DNA from: Grimontia kaedaensis
GTDB taxonomy: Bacteria; Pseudomonadota; Gammaproteobacteria; Enterobacterales; Vibrionaceae
Assembly: GCF_023746615.1 (NCBI RefSeq)
Contig: NZ_CP082275.1
Span: 186,001-250,000 of the forward strand
Length of the DNA: 64,000 nucleotides
Direction: 5' to 3'
Shown: positions 51,506 to 60,732 of the stretch, piece after piece
Layout of the letters: each line of letters starts with the position of its first letter
Position numbering within the stretch: the first letter of the stretch is position 1
Translations under genes and position numbers: made by a program
Notes under the pieces: model-generated
Seen by the model: only the letters and a program-made list of their open reading frames with translations
Told to the model about the DNA's origin: nothing
The model's database searches: none

Positions 51506-52023
51506 CGCTGATCGATGACGTTCAAGCCTCTCATGAGTGCTGGGTAAAGATAGTGTGCGTCACTGTCCAGTTGCGAGCAGTACATCTCCAATGATGAAGA
51601 GGCGTTTTCCTGCCAAGTTTGCTGGTTAATACAGGCAAGCAATTCCTGCTGCTGGAACTTTTCTAATGTCAGCTCGTAGTTAAGCATTTTCTGGTAAGCC
51701 CCGCGTGAAAGCTGCGGCTTGAGGTCACGTCGCATCAATCGATAGCGGGTGAGTAGGGTTTCTGATTGGACTAATGATTGGCGAAGTTGAGCGAGTGATG
51801 AGGCCGAAAGAGAAAACCCGGCATCTTCCAGCCAGGCCAACAGCAGAGCGAGGTTCACATTGCCTTTGAACTGATCCTGAAGTTTCAGGCAGGCGTGTTT
51901 GACCTCTTGCTGTCCGTAATGATACAGACAAAATTGCCACAGCCCATCGGCTGTGGCTTGCTGTTTTAGCGGCCTTGGAATTCCGCTTCCATTTGCTCCA
52001 GTTTTTCCTGAAGATCCATCCAT
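51502..52023 (-). CDS. TIGR02444-like protein downstream of yheS
   Basis: The frame encodes 173 residues. From residue 27 (GLWQFCLYHYGQQEVKHACLKLQDQFKGNVNLALLLAWLEDAG) it resembles the TIGR02444/DUF2390 family of small helical proteins of unknown function. The first ~20 residues are translated from the yheS 3' end in another frame and look non-native, but no later ATG, GTG or TTG is available before the conserved part, so the start is either the ATG at 52023 with a 58-base overlap or a rare codon nearer the yheS stop. Confidence 0.75.
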   Translation of the reverse strand: MDGSSGKTGANGSGIPRPLKQQATADGLWQFCLYHYGQQEVKHACLKLQDQFKGNVNLALLLAWLEDAGFSLSASSLAQLRQSLVQSETLLTRYRLMRRDLKPQLSRGAYQKMLNYELTLEKFQQQELLACINQQTWQENASSSLEMYCSQLDSDAHYLYPALMRGLNVIDQR

Positions 52024-53888
52024 TCCAGTTCGACCTCTTCGAGCGATGATTTCGCGTCTGCCTGCTGGCGCAGCAATTCGGTAAGTTTCTCTTTGTTGGA
52101 CGCTTCATAAATAGAAGGTTCCGCCAGTTGAGATTCTACTTCAGCAATTGTTGCAGAATACTTTTCGAGTTTTGTATCCAGTGTGTCAATTTTCTTGCGG
52201 ATAGGCGCGGTCTGTTTGCGAAATTCTGCTTCCAGACGTTTTTGTTCTTTACGGGCTGCTTGAGTATTTGTACCTGCAGGTTTGGCGTTTTCTGCCTGTT
52301 CCTGACGACGCTCGGAGCGCTGCAGTTCATTCAGCCATTGATGGTAATCATTCAGGTCGCCATTGAAAGGCTCAACCTTACGGTCATGCACCAGATACAG
52401 ATCGTCAGTAGTTGCGCGCAGCAGATATCTGTCGTGGCTCACGATAACCATGGCACCTTCAAACGATTGCAGCGCCATGGTCAGTGCGGCGCGCATGTCC
52501 AGATCAAGGTGGTTGGTGGGCTCATCCAGCAGCAAGAGGTTCGGCTTTTGCCAGACAATCAATGCCAGCACCAAACGCGCTTTTTCACCACCAGAGAAAG
52601 GGGCAATCACATCCAGCGCTTTGTCACCATGGAAGCCAAAGCTGCCGAGGTAATCGCGAAGCTGTTGCTCTGTCGCTTCCGGTGCCAGACGCATCATGTG
52701 CTGAATGGCCGTTTCATCATCACGCAGCGTTTCCAACTGGTGCTGGGCAAAGTAACCAATCTTCACACCCTGAGAATAGCGCAGCTCACCAGCCTGCGCG
52801 GGCACTGTGCCGGAAAGCAGTTTGATCAGCGTTGATTTACCTGCGCCGTTACGGCCAAGCAGACCAATTCGGCTGCCCGGAACCAGATTGAGGAAGATTT
52901 TTTCCAGAATCATGGTGTCGCCGTAGCCCGCGCACACCTCTTCCATCATCAGAATGGGATTCGGCAGGGCAGACGGCTCACGGAATTCGAAACTGAATGG
53001 GTTATCAAATTGAGCAGGTAGCATTTTTTCCATGCGCTCAAGCGCTTTAATCCGGCTCTGAGCCTGACGGGCTTTACTGGCCTTATAGCGGAAGCGGTCA
53101 ATGTAAGATTGCATGTGTGCCATTTGCTTTTGCTGCTTCTGATACATTGCCTGTTGCAGGATCAGCTTTTCTGCGCGCATGGTTTCGAAGGCTGAGTAAT
53201 TCCCCGTGTACTCGTTCAGCAGGTCGTTGTCGATATGGATGATGCGGTTAACCACTGGATCAAGGAAATCGCGGTCATGGGAAATGAGTACCAGTGTACC
53301 GCGGTAGTTTTGCAGCCACTTTTCTAGCCACATCACGGCATCCAAATCCAAGTGGTTGGTCGGTTCGTCGAGCAACAATAAGTCTGAGCGACAAAGCAGT
53401 GCCTGTGCGAGGTTCAGACGCATACGCCAACCACCGGAGAACTGGGTGAGGTTCCAGCTCATCTGATCCTGACGAAAGCCAAGACCATCCAGCAACTCTG
53501 CCGCGCGGGCGCGAATGCTGTAGCCGCCGACGGCATCAATTTTGTCATGAAGGGTGGCGACCTTGTGCCCATCGTCCGCTTCTTCGGCAGCACGAAGGGC
53601 CTGTTCCAGCGTGCGGTATTCACGGTCTCCATCAATCACATATTCAATCGCTTCGCGTTCCAGCGCCGGGGTTTCCTGGGCCACCCATGCCATTTGCCAG
53701 CCGCTTGGGAAGTTACAACTGCCCGCATCAAGGGACAGTTCCCCTTTCAGCAACGCAAACAGGGTCGATTTACCACAGCCGTTTTTACCGACCAGACCGA
53801 CTTTGTCGCCTGGGTGGATAGTGGCAGACGCATTGTTAAGCAGAGGTTTGCCACCACGAAGTAGCTGAATATCAGAAATAGTGATCAT
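51966..53888 (-). CDS. yheS: ABC-F family ATPase YheS
   Basis: A 640-residue protein with two ABC domains and no membrane segments. Walker A motifs are GLVGKNGCGKST near residue 33 and GLLGRNGAGKST near 345; signature motifs are FSGGWRMRLNLAQ and FSGGEKARLVLA; each is followed by LLLLDEPTNHLDLD. A basic/acidic coiled-coil tail covers 530-640. ABC-F proteins act on ribosomes in the E site; YheS has been linked to relief of arrest peptides. It is divergent from kefGB and overlaps the TIGR02444-like gene. Confidence 0.95.
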   Translation of the reverse strand: MITISDIQLLRGGKPLLNNASATIHPGDKVGLVGKNGCGKSTLFALLKGELSLDAGSCNFPSGWQMAWVAQETPALEREAIEYVIDGDREYRTLEQALRAAEEADDGHKVATLHDKIDAVGGYSIRARAAELLDGLGFRQDQMSWNLTQFSGGWRMRLNLAQALLCRSDLLLLDEPTNHLDLDAVMWLEKWLQNYRGTLVLISHDRDFLDPVVNRIIHIDNDLLNEYTGNYSAFETMRAEKLILQQAMYQKQQKQMAHMQSYIDRFRYKASKARQAQSRIKALERMEKMLPAQFDNPFSFEFREPSALPNPILMMEEVCAGYGDTMILEKIFLNLVPGSRIGLLGRNGAGKSTLIKLLSGTVPAQAGELRYSQGVKIGYFAQHQLETLRDDETAIQHMMRLAPEATEQQLRDYLGSFGFHGDKALDVIAPFSGGEKARLVLALIVWQKPNLLLLDEPTNHLDLDMRAALTMALQSFEGAMVIVSHDRYLLRATTDDLYLVHDRKVEPFNGDLNDYHQWLNELQRSERRQEQAENAKPAGTNTQAARKEQKRLEAEFRKQTAPIRKKIDTLDTKLEKYSATIAEVESQLAEPSIYEASNKEKLTELLRQQADAKSSLEEVELEWMDLQEKLEQMEAEFQGR

Positions 53889-54158
53889 GACTCTTGGCGG
53901 CTCCGGCCGCGGGAATGTGGGGTCGAAAAACTGGCGCTGTTATATCACACGACGACGATTTACTTAAGAGAGGCGCAAAAATGGACCACGGCAGAGCGGT
54001 GAAATACGGGACGATTTACCGTATGGTTGAAGGATGACGTCAAAGCCGCAGAGTTGGCAGTTTTGTGTCATGATAAAAAGATTATAAAAAATATTATGTT
54101 ACCTCTTCGCTCTACCACACATTGGGCGTTGGAAAGCTTAAAAGGATTTTGCTGCCAA

Positions 54159-54722
54159 ATGGGAACCCCGACAACGTCGTTATTTAAATCGAAAGTGCTG
54201 GTGGTCTTTGCTCACCCAGACCCGCACGAGTCTGTTGCCAACAAACGGATGATTCAGGCTGCCCGTCAATTTGACCATGTCAAAGTACACGACCTGTATG
54301 CGGCCTATCCTGACTTTATTATTGATGTTCACCATGAACGTGAACTTCTTTTAGAACACGATGTGATTGTGTTCCAACACCCACTTCAAATGTATTCCTG
54401 TCCCTCGCTCCTCAAAGAGTGGATTGATGTGGTACTTGGCAAAGGTTTCGCGCACGGTGGTGGTAATGCGCTGGCTGGGAAAATTTGCCGCTTTGTTATC
54501 ACCACTGGCGGTGCAGCGGAAGCATTCAGCCAAACTGGTTACAACAAATACAGTATGGAAGAGCTACTGCAGCCGTTTGAGCTGACCGCGCTCCTTTGTC
54601 AGATGCGTTGGGTCGATCCGCTTGTGCTTCACTGGGCGCGCCGCGTGACCGATGAGGACAGGGAAGCTCACGCCGAACTTTACGCCGACTGGCTCTGTCA
54701 TCCTGTGTCGGAGGTGGTGTAA
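54159..54722 (+). CDS. kefG: KefG, ancillary oxidoreductase of KefB
   Basis: A 187-residue flavodoxin-fold quinone-oxidoreductase-like protein (E. coli 184). KVLVVFAHPDPHESVANKRM near the N-terminus, VHDLYAAYPDFIIDVHHE and FQHPLQMYSCPSLLKEWIDVVL are the family signatures. KefG is required for full activity of the KefB potassium efflux system. The start at 54159 (MGTPTTSLFKSKVLVVFAHP) gives the family length; AAAAGGA is 12 bases upstream. Its stop overlaps the kefB start (TAATG). Confidence 0.92.
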   Translation: MGTPTTSLFKSKVLVVFAHPDPHESVANKRMIQAARQFDHVKVHDLYAAYPDFIIDVHHERELLLEHDVIVFQHPLQMYSCPSLLKEWIDVVLGKGFAHGGGNALAGKICRFVITTGGAAEAFSQTGYNKYSMEELLQPFELTALLCQMRWVDPLVLHWARRVTDEDREAHAELYADWLCHPVSEVV

Positions 54723-56521
54723 TGGGACATAACTACCTTCTAGACGCTCTGATTTTTCTTGCCGCTGCTGTGGTAGCGGTTCCTCTTGCCCAGCGCCTTG
54801 GTATTGGCTCTGTGCTGGGGTATCTGATCGGCGGCGTGGTGATTGGCCCTTGGGGACTTGGCCTTATCACAGATGTGGAAGCGATTCTGCACTTTGCCGA
54901 GCTTGGGGTTGTACTTCTGCTGTTCCTTATTGGTCTAGAACTGAATCCAAAGAAGCTGTTGCAGATGCGAAGGCCGATCCTTGGTTTGGGTGGGTCACAG
55001 GTCTTTATAAGCACCGTGGTGATCGCCCTTATTGCCTATTCCTGGGGCGTCGGTCACGTTGATGCTTTGGTTGTTGGGATGGGCCTGGCGCTTTCATCAA
55101 CGGCCATCGCCATGCGGATTATCGAAGAACAGCGCCTGATGCGTAGCGAAGCAGGGCAATCAGGCTTTGCGGTTCTCTTGTTCCAAGATATTGCGGTCAT
55201 ACCCATGCTCGCGGTGCTTCCTGCGATGGCTGGTGGTGCGGGCGGTAGCTGGCTAGATGTGGGTATCATGCTGGGGGCGGTATTGGTGCTCTTGGTGGGG
55301 GGGCATTACCTGTTGCGCCCATTATTGCGTTGGGTGGTGCTCAGCCGCGTCAAAGAAATGTTTACTGTCACGGCTCTGATGCTGGTGATAGGTATTGCTA
55401 TTGGTATGCAGTCACTCGGGCTGTCTATGGCGCTTGGTACTTTCCTTGCGGGTGTGCTGCTGGCGGAAAGTGAATACCGCCATGAGCTTGAAATCGCCAT
55501 TGAACCTTTTAAAGGCCTGTTGCTTGGTCTCTTTTTTATCGCTGTAGGGATGGCGGTAGACCTTGGCTTATTGCTCAAATATCCGCTGGAAATTTTATCT
55601 GCGGTAGCGGCCTTGATTGGCGTAAAAGCCGCCATTATATATGGGTTAACCCGAGTCTTCGGTGGCAGCGAAAAATCCCGCAGTCACGTTGCTTTGTTAC
55701 TCAGCCAAGGCGGGGAATTTGCGTTTGTATTGTTTACTGCAGCGCGAAGTGAAAACCTGCTGACGCCAGATCTCAATGCGTTCCTGCTGGTGGTAGTGAG
55801 TCTGTCTATGATGACGACGCCAATCTTACTGATGCTGCAATCCAAATGGTTTGCCCGCACCATAAATGCGGATGCTGAGATGCCAGCGGCGGAGCAATTT
55901 AATCATGAAGGCGCCCGAGTTATCATCACGGGCTTTGGCCGTTTTGGTCAGGTGGTGGGGCGACTACTGTTTGCCAATAAAATCAAGCTGACCATTCTTG
56001 AGCGGGACCCGTCCCAAATCGCCTTGCTCCGTAAGTTTGGGTACAAGGTGTATTACGGGGACGCGACCCAGCTTGATTTGTTAAGAGCGGCAGGCGCTGC
56101 AACGGCAGAAGCGATTATTGTCTGTGCGGATTCACCGGAAGAGGTGATGGAAATAGTAGAACTTTGCCAGCAACATTTCCCGAACCTTAAGGTGCTCGCG
56201 CGGGCACGCAGCCGTGTTGAGGCAAACCAGCTACTCGATCATGACGTGGTGGGCTTTTCCCGAGAAACTTTTTTAAGTGCGCTTGATTTAGGGAAACAAA
56301 CATTGATCGCACTGGGCATGCACCCGTATAAAGCCAAACGCGCAGAGGCATTTTTCAGGAAACTGGATGAGATGCGATTACACGAAATGCAGCCCCACCA
56401 CAGTGAAGATTCCATGGCTGCATCCCGGACCAAAGAGGCGCGAGTGGAGCTTGAAGAACTGTTTGACCTCGAAATGAAAGGGGATACCGAACGCCACCAG
56501 AGCTGGAACCGGGATAGTTAA
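54722..56521 (+). CDS. kefB: Glutathione-regulated potassium-efflux antiporter KefB
   Basis: A 599-residue CPA2 antiporter (E. coli 601) with about 12 helices in residues 1-380, including GLELNPKKLLQMR and ALSSTAIAMRIIEE, and a cytoplasmic RCK/KTN domain from about 395 (VIITGFGRFGQVVGRLL, GDATQLDLLRAAGA). It exports K+ in exchange for H+ when glutathione adducts bind, protecting against electrophiles. It is coupled to kefG by a TAATG overlap. Confidence 0.96.
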   Translation: MGHNYLLDALIFLAAAVVAVPLAQRLGIGSVLGYLIGGVVIGPWGLGLITDVEAILHFAELGVVLLLFLIGLELNPKKLLQMRRPILGLGGSQVFISTVVIALIAYSWGVGHVDALVVGMGLALSSTAIAMRIIEEQRLMRSEAGQSGFAVLLFQDIAVIPMLAVLPAMAGGAGGSWLDVGIMLGAVLVLLVGGHYLLRPLLRWVVLSRVKEMFTVTALMLVIGIAIGMQSLGLSMALGTFLAGVLLAESEYRHELEIAIEPFKGLLLGLFFIAVGMAVDLGLLLKYPLEILSAVAALIGVKAAIIYGLTRVFGGSEKSRSHVALLLSQGGEFAFVLFTAARSENLLTPDLNAFLLVVVSLSMMTTPILLMLQSKWFARTINADAEMPAAEQFNHEGARVIITGFGRFGQVVGRLLFANKIKLTILERDPSQIALLRKFGYKVYYGDATQLDLLRAAGAATAEAIIVCADSPEEVMEIVELCQQHFPNLKVLARARSRVEANQLLDHDVVGFSRETFLSALDLGKQTLIALGMHPYKAKRAEAFFRKLDEMRLHEMQPHHSEDSMAASRTKEARVELEELFDLEMKGDTERHQSWNRDS

Positions 56522-56547
56522 CAATAAGAACGAAGGCAAGGAAGTAC

Positions 56548-56757
56548 ATGGCCAAGAAACGATTTATCGCTGGCGCAACCTGTCCCTCATGCAGTGCAAC
56601 GGACACGATGCGTTGGTGGCAAGAACATCACGTTGAGGTGGTGGAATGTGTGAAGTGCGGTCATACCGATAGGCGCTCACCGATGTCTGCGGAAGAGAAA
56701 CAGCCTGTTGCGCAGCAGCAGGATGCTCAGGTTATAGGGATATTTAAACCGCAATAA
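56548..56757 (+). CDS. yheV: YheV, small zinc-ribbon protein
   Basis: A 69-residue protein with MAKKRFIAGATCPSC and VECVKCGHTDR, two CxxC pairs forming a zinc ribbon. Function unknown. Starts 26 bases after kefB with AAGGAAG upstream of the ATG; the kefB-yheV order is shared with E. coli. Confidence 0.93.
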   Translation: MAKKRFIAGATCPSCSATDTMRWWQEHHVEVVECVKCGHTDRRSPMSAEEKQPVAQQQDAQVIGIFKPQ

Positions 56758-56855
56758 CGAATCCCATAGTCGAAGTCAGTTTATTTCTGTATTATCGGCG
56801 CCGAAATGAGCAGGTGTCGCTGTGTCGACACCCTTGAACCGCTTCCGGAGTTAAG

Positions 56856-57395
56856 ATGAAAATCACTAAAGACGTGGTAGTAAGCATTGCTTACCAAGTG
56901 AAAAATGAAGACGGCATCGTGGTTGACGAATCAACCAAAGAAATGCCACTGCAGTACCTGCAAGGTCATAACAACCTGATCGTAGGTCTGGAAAATGCAC
57001 TGGAAGGTCGGGAAGCTGGCGAATCCTTCGAGGTGACTGTTGCGCCGGAAGAAGCGTACGGCGAATACCTGGATGCAATGGTTCAGCGTGTACCTGCTGA
57101 CGTTTTCCAGGGCGTTGACGAAATCGTTGTTGGTATGCGCTTCTTGGCGGATACCGACCAAGGTCCAATCCCAGTAGAAGTAACTGATGTTGACGGCGAT
57201 GAAGTCGTGGTTGACGGTAACCACATGCTGGCTGGCCAAACCCTGACGTTCAATGTGGAAGTGGTTGAACTGCGTGCGGCGACAGAAGAAGAAATCGCAC
57301 ACGGTCACATTCACCAGTCTGGCGGTTGCTGTGGCAGCGAAGACAAAGGCGACGACCACGAATGTTGTGGCGGTGGTGGCTGCGGCTCTCACTAA
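56856..57395 (+). CDS. slyD: FKBP-type peptidyl-prolyl isomerase SlyD
   Basis: A 179-residue cytosolic chaperone and prolyl isomerase. The FKBP fold (YLQGHNNLIVGLENALEGREAGESFEV) encloses an insert-in-flap domain (about 75-120). The C-terminal tail from 150 is rich in Cys, His, Asp and Gly (GGCCGSEDKGDDHECCGG), binding nickel for hydrogenase or urease maturation. Its own promoter region lies in the 98-base gap after yheV, and a terminator follows. Confidence 0.96.
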   Translation: MKITKDVVVSIAYQVKNEDGIVVDESTKEMPLQYLQGHNNLIVGLENALEGREAGESFEVTVAPEEAYGEYLDAMVQRVPADVFQGVDEIVVGMRFLADTDQGPIPVEVTDVDGDEVVVDGNHMLAGQTLTFNVEVVELRAATEEEIAHGHIHQSGGCCGSEDKGDDHECCGGGGCGSH

Positions 57396-57436
57396 GCCTA
57401 GACTTGCAGTTGTTCTTAGCTGCGAGGTCTGAAAAG

Positions 57437-57472
57437 AAAGCGCCAATCGATCAGTCGGTTGGCGCTTTTTTA
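57437..57472 (+). terminator. Terminator after slyD
   Basis: AAAGCGCCAA pairs with TTGGCGCTTT around a 12-base loop, followed by T. Ends 59 bases before the next gene. Confidence 0.85.
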
Positions 57473-57530
57473 TTATGCAATTTCATATTAATCTCATCGG
57501 ATATCCACTCTCACTTCGAAAGGAATCATC

Positions 57531-58496
57531 ATGACCCGCCCCTTTTCTATCGCCATACACGGTGGTGCTGGCACCATTGACCGCCGTCTGATGACACCAG
57601 AGCTGGAAGCTGCTTATCGGAAAGCACTGGCTCAGTCAGTGATGGCAGGATACGCCGTGCTGGAACAGGGTGGATCGGCGGTTGATGCGACAGTCGCCGC
57701 TGTGACTGTGATGGAGGACAGTGAGCTTTTCAACGCAGGCAAAGGGTCGGTGCTTACCCATGAAGAAACCGTTGAGATGGACGCTTCTGTCATGGATGGT
57801 AGAAACCTTGAGGCTGGCGCGGTAACCCTGATTCGTCATATCAAAAACCCGGTACAACTTGCCCGTGATGTGATGCAAAAAAGCCCCCATGCGATGTTGG
57901 CAGGTGAGGGTGCAGAATCCTTTGCATTCAAAGAATGCAGCTACGAGTACGTCGAGCAGGATTACTTTTTCACAGATCGTCGCTACAACGAGTTGAAAAT
58001 GATGAAAAAAACCGGCGGCGTCGCGCTATCCGAAGCCCGTTATCCGGATGAAAAGAAACATGGCACAGTCGGAGCGGTGGCGCTCGACCAAGAAGGCAAC
58101 TTGGCCGCTTCAACCAGCACGGGCGGACTGACCAACAAGCGCTGGGGCAGAGTCGGTGACACACCGATCATTGGCGGAGGGAATTATGCCCGCAACGGTA
58201 ATGTGGCGGTATCAGCAACCGGTATGGGCGAACTTCTCATGCGCTGCACGATTGCAGGCGATATTGCAGGGCGCATGCAATATGGCAACGCATCTATTGA
58301 TCAAGCTTGCCGCGATGTGATTCACGGTGATTTCCTGAGCTTTGGCGGAGAAGGCGGTGTGATTGCCATTGATGCTGACGGACAGGTGAATTTCGAATTG
58401 AATTGTCCGGGCATGTATCGCGCGACGGTGAACGGGAAAGGAGAAGCGTTGGTGGCTATTTTTGCGGACGAAGAGCTTCAGGTCCTAGGATCCTAG
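57531..58496 (+). CDS. Isoaspartyl peptidase/L-asparaginase (Ntn hydrolase)
   Basis: A 321-residue proenzyme of the plant-type asparaginase family (E. coli IaaA 321). AIHGGAGTI at residues 8-16 and GSAVDATVAAV near 48 are in the alpha chain; autocleavage is expected before Thr179 in KHGTVGAVALD, the N-terminal nucleophile of the beta chain; STGGLTNKRWGRVGDTPIIGGG near 196 is the substrate loop. It degrades isoaspartyl dipeptides from damaged proteins. It sits between slyD and slyX, which I recall as neighbours in E. coli. AAGGAATC lies before the ATG. The last codons and stop lie inside the terminator stem. Confidence 0.94.
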   Translation: MTRPFSIAIHGGAGTIDRRLMTPELEAAYRKALAQSVMAGYAVLEQGGSAVDATVAAVTVMEDSELFNAGKGSVLTHEETVEMDASVMDGRNLEAGAVTLIRHIKNPVQLARDVMQKSPHAMLAGEGAESFAFKECSYEYVEQDYFFTDRRYNELKMMKKTGGVALSEARYPDEKKHGTVGAVALDQEGNLAASTSTGGLTNKRWGRVGDTPIIGGGNYARNGNVAVSATGMGELLMRCTIAGDIAGRMQYGNASIDQACRDVIHGDFLSFGGEGGVIAIDADGQVNFELNCPGMYRATVNGKGEALVAIFADEELQVLGS

Positions 58497-58508
58497 GACC
58501 TGTTTTTT
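58479..58508 (+). terminator. Terminator overlapping the 3' end of the isoaspartyl peptidase gene
   Basis: A perfect 24-base palindrome (58479-58502; half-site CAGGTCCTAGGA) is followed by six T. It encodes the final LQVLGS and the TAG stop, so translation runs through one arm of the hairpin. Confidence 0.85.
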
Positions 58509-58731
58509 AGTAATGCGGTGGCGGTGTTTCTTCCGACATGCTGGCAATGTTTGCCGGCTCCATCGCTTTCAGCTTGGTTACCAAAAAGGTTATTTGCGTT
58601 GCCATCTTGTCGATGGTTTTTTGCTGCTGGGTGATCGCATCATTCAGCTCTTCAATCGTGTGTTCCTGAAAAGCCTGTTTGATCTCCAGATCGTCAATTT
58701 GTTTCTGCAGACGCAGTTCTGTCTCGGTCAT
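58507..58731 (-). CDS. slyX: SlyX family protein
   Basis: A 74-residue coiled-coil protein: LRLQKQIDDLEIKQAFQEHTIEELNDAI at the N-terminus and a PPPHY C-terminus are SlyX hallmarks. Function unknown. Its stop overlaps the terminator T run of the convergent peptidase gene, and it lies 14 bases after the WD40 gene, so those two form an operon. Confidence 0.93.
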   Translation of the reverse strand: MTETELRLQKQIDDLEIKQAFQEHTIEELNDAITQQQKTIDKMATQITFLVTKLKAMEPANIASMSEETPPPHY

Positions 58732-58745
58732 CTTGGTATCTCAAA

Positions 58746-59723
58746 TTACTCTGCTATCCACGCCTGAGCGATGCCGGCGGAAGTGCCGGAAATCACGCGA
58801 CCAGTTGGATCGATGGCGACATCATACACGACTGCACTGGGTGGACGCGTATTTTGTTGCTCTTCCGTCAACCAGCGGCCGAGATTGTCCCCGCTCTCTA
58901 CATCCCAAAACTCTACCCGTCGTCCCGGTGTTCCAGTCACCAGTTTGGTGCCATCATCAGAAAAACGGGCGGTTGAGAAATTCGGATGGCGGTGGAACAT
59001 ATTGAGCTCGGTTTTTGGCTCGCCCGTCGATAAATCCCAGATAATGGCGGTGTCATCACCATCTGCAGAAAAGGCGAACTTACCGGTGCGGTGCAACTCT
59101 ACGCGGGTGATACGGTGTTCATGAGGAAACTCATTGAGGATTTGCCCGGTTTCCGTGCTCCAAAAAAAGGCATTGTGATCATTACCGCCTGACATGGCGA
59201 ATTTACCATTGGGTGCGAGTGACACACTGTTCACTTTATCTTGGTGGGCAAGGAACTCTAGGCGTCTTCCTGTGCCTAAGTCCACGAATAGGGCTTTGCC
59301 ATTCGAAAGGGCAAGCAGCACTTTTTCGCCATTATTACTGATATCGACATCGCGGATGATGCCGTCGGAAATCGACCAAAGCCCTTCCGCTTGTCCCCAC
59401 GCTAAGTCCCAAACTGCAAAGTTTTGCGACGTAGCCGTAATTGCATAGCGGTTGTTGTCAGAGATCTGACTGGCGATCACGGTGTTCTTATCCGGGTCCT
59501 GATCGCCGAATTCGGCCAGCTTTTTATTCTCTACCAAATCCCACAAATCAATGCCGTTGGACGTGGAAGCGATAAGCGCGAAGCGGCCGTCTCGGCTAAG
59601 GCTGAAACTGGTGACACCATCTGGATCCAGCGTCCAGCGCTGGGCTTCATGGGTAGAGTGAAAGCAACCGGAAAGTGCTAACAGTGTCAGAAATAAGCAA
59701 ATTGAGCGGACGAATTGTCGCAT
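58746..59723 (-). CDS. WD40-repeat lipoprotein
   Basis: A 325-residue lipoprotein with signal LLALSGC (lipidated Cys20). The mature part contains about six or seven WD40 repeats, seen as recurring D-I/L-W-D-L and S-x-D-G-R/K motifs (IDLWDL, FAVWDLAWG, FFWSTETG, AIIWDLSTG, VEFWDVESG). It is probably a beta-propeller scaffold anchored in the outer or inner membrane; the residue after Cys is Phe, which favours the outer membrane. Partner unknown. Upstream of slyX. Confidence 0.85.
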   Translation of the reverse strand: MRQFVRSICLFLTLLALSGCFHSTHEAQRWTLDPDGVTSFSLSRDGRFALIASTSNGIDLWDLVENKKLAEFGDQDPDKNTVIASQISDNNRYAITATSQNFAVWDLAWGQAEGLWSISDGIIRDVDISNNGEKVLLALSNGKALFVDLGTGRRLEFLAHQDKVNSVSLAPNGKFAMSGGNDHNAFFWSTETGQILNEFPHEHRITRVELHRTGKFAFSADGDDTAIIWDLSTGEPKTELNMFHRHPNFSTARFSDDGTKLVTGTPGRRVEFWDVESGDNLGRWLTEEQQNTRPPSAVVYDVAIDPTGRVISGTSAGIAQAWIAE

Positions 59724-59845
59724 TGCCCTTGTGTTCCTTATCTTGGACCCCTATAACGTCGAGTATATTGATCGTTTCGGGCTTTCGCATCGTTATCGCG
59801 TAAGCGAATAAAAGAAATGTGGGTTTTATACCAACGGAGTCACTA

Positions 59846-60622
59846 ATGAAATCAGTTTTTAAAATGTCGCTGCTGGCTGCCACTGTTGCACTAGCTGTGG
59901 GTTGTCAGGAAGAAGCGAAAGACGAAACCGCAAAAGTTGAAGCGCCTGTTGCTGCTGAATCTGTAACGTTCGCAACCGAAGATGACAAAGCGGCATACGC
60001 GATTGGTGCGTCCCTGGCGCAGTACTTGAAAGCCAATCTGGATCAACAGGAAGAGTTGGGCTTGTCACTGAGCAATGATTTGGTTCTGCAGGGTGTGCAG
60101 GATGCATTTGCTGATAAATCTAAGCTGACCGAAGAAGAGGCGCAATTGGCGCTGCAAGCGCTGGATCAGCGTGTCGCTCAACTGGCTCAGGAAAAAGCTC
60201 AGGAAAAAGCAGCAGAAGCAGTTAAGACGGGCGAAGACTTCCGTGCACAGTTTGCGAAAACCGAAGGTGTTAACACCACTGATTCTGGTCTGATGTACCT
60301 GGTTGAAACTATGGGTGAAGGCAACAAGCCAGCAGCAGAAGATACCGTTGTGGTTCATTATAAGGGTACACTGACTGACGGCACGCAGTTCGATAGCTCT
60401 TACGACCGTAACCAACCAGCGACTTTCCCATTGAACCGCGTGATCCCAGGTTGGACTGAAGGTGTGCAGTTGATGCCTGTAGGCTCTAAATTCAAGTTCG
60501 TCATTCCGCCAGAGCTGGCATATGGCTCTCAAGATACGCCAGCAATCCCAGCTAACTCAACCCTAGTTTTTGAAGTTGAACTTCTGGAAATAAAAGGTCA
60601 GGGCGGCGAAGCGAAAGGTTAA
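59846..60622 (+). CDS. fkpA: FKBP-type peptidyl-prolyl isomerase FkpA
   Basis: A 258-residue periplasmic chaperone/isomerase. The signal ends LAVGC, a possible lipobox with Cys20, so this FkpA may be a lipoprotein, unlike the soluble E. coli form. An N-terminal helical dimerisation domain (about 45-140) precedes the FKBP domain with GTLTDGTQFDSSYDR, VIPGWTEGVQLMPVG and IPPELAYGSQ. ATG 59846 has CGGAG at 59835-59839; an in-frame ATG 9 codons upstream is unlikely. A terminator follows. Confidence 0.95.
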   Translation: MKSVFKMSLLAATVALAVGCQEEAKDETAKVEAPVAAESVTFATEDDKAAYAIGASLAQYLKANLDQQEELGLSLSNDLVLQGVQDAFADKSKLTEEEAQLALQALDQRVAQLAQEKAQEKAAEAVKTGEDFRAQFAKTEGVNTTDSGLMYLVETMGEGNKPAAEDTVVVHYKGTLTDGTQFDSSYDRNQPATFPLNRVIPGWTEGVQLMPVGSKFKFVIPPELAYGSQDTPAIPANSTLVFEVELLEIKGQGGEAKG

Positions 60623-60652
60623 TCTTTCCACTGCACGTTTGCTTACAAAGAG

Positions 60653-60680
60653 AACCCCGGCTTTTGTCGGGGTTTTTTTA
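60653..60680 (+). terminator. Terminator after fkpA
   Basis: AACCCCG-GCTTTTGT-CGGGGTT followed by a T run. Confidence 0.85.
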
Positions 60681-60691
60681 TTTTCTTGATC

Positions 60692-60708
60692 TAAGTCTGT
60701 TAGACTTA
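60692..60708. repeat. Inverted repeat upstream of yheO (first)
   Basis: TAAGTCT-GTT-AGACTTA, perfect 7-bp arms, 80 bases before yheO. Confidence 0.5.
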
Positions 60709-60732
60709 TCGCTAGATTTTAAAGTTTGCAGC

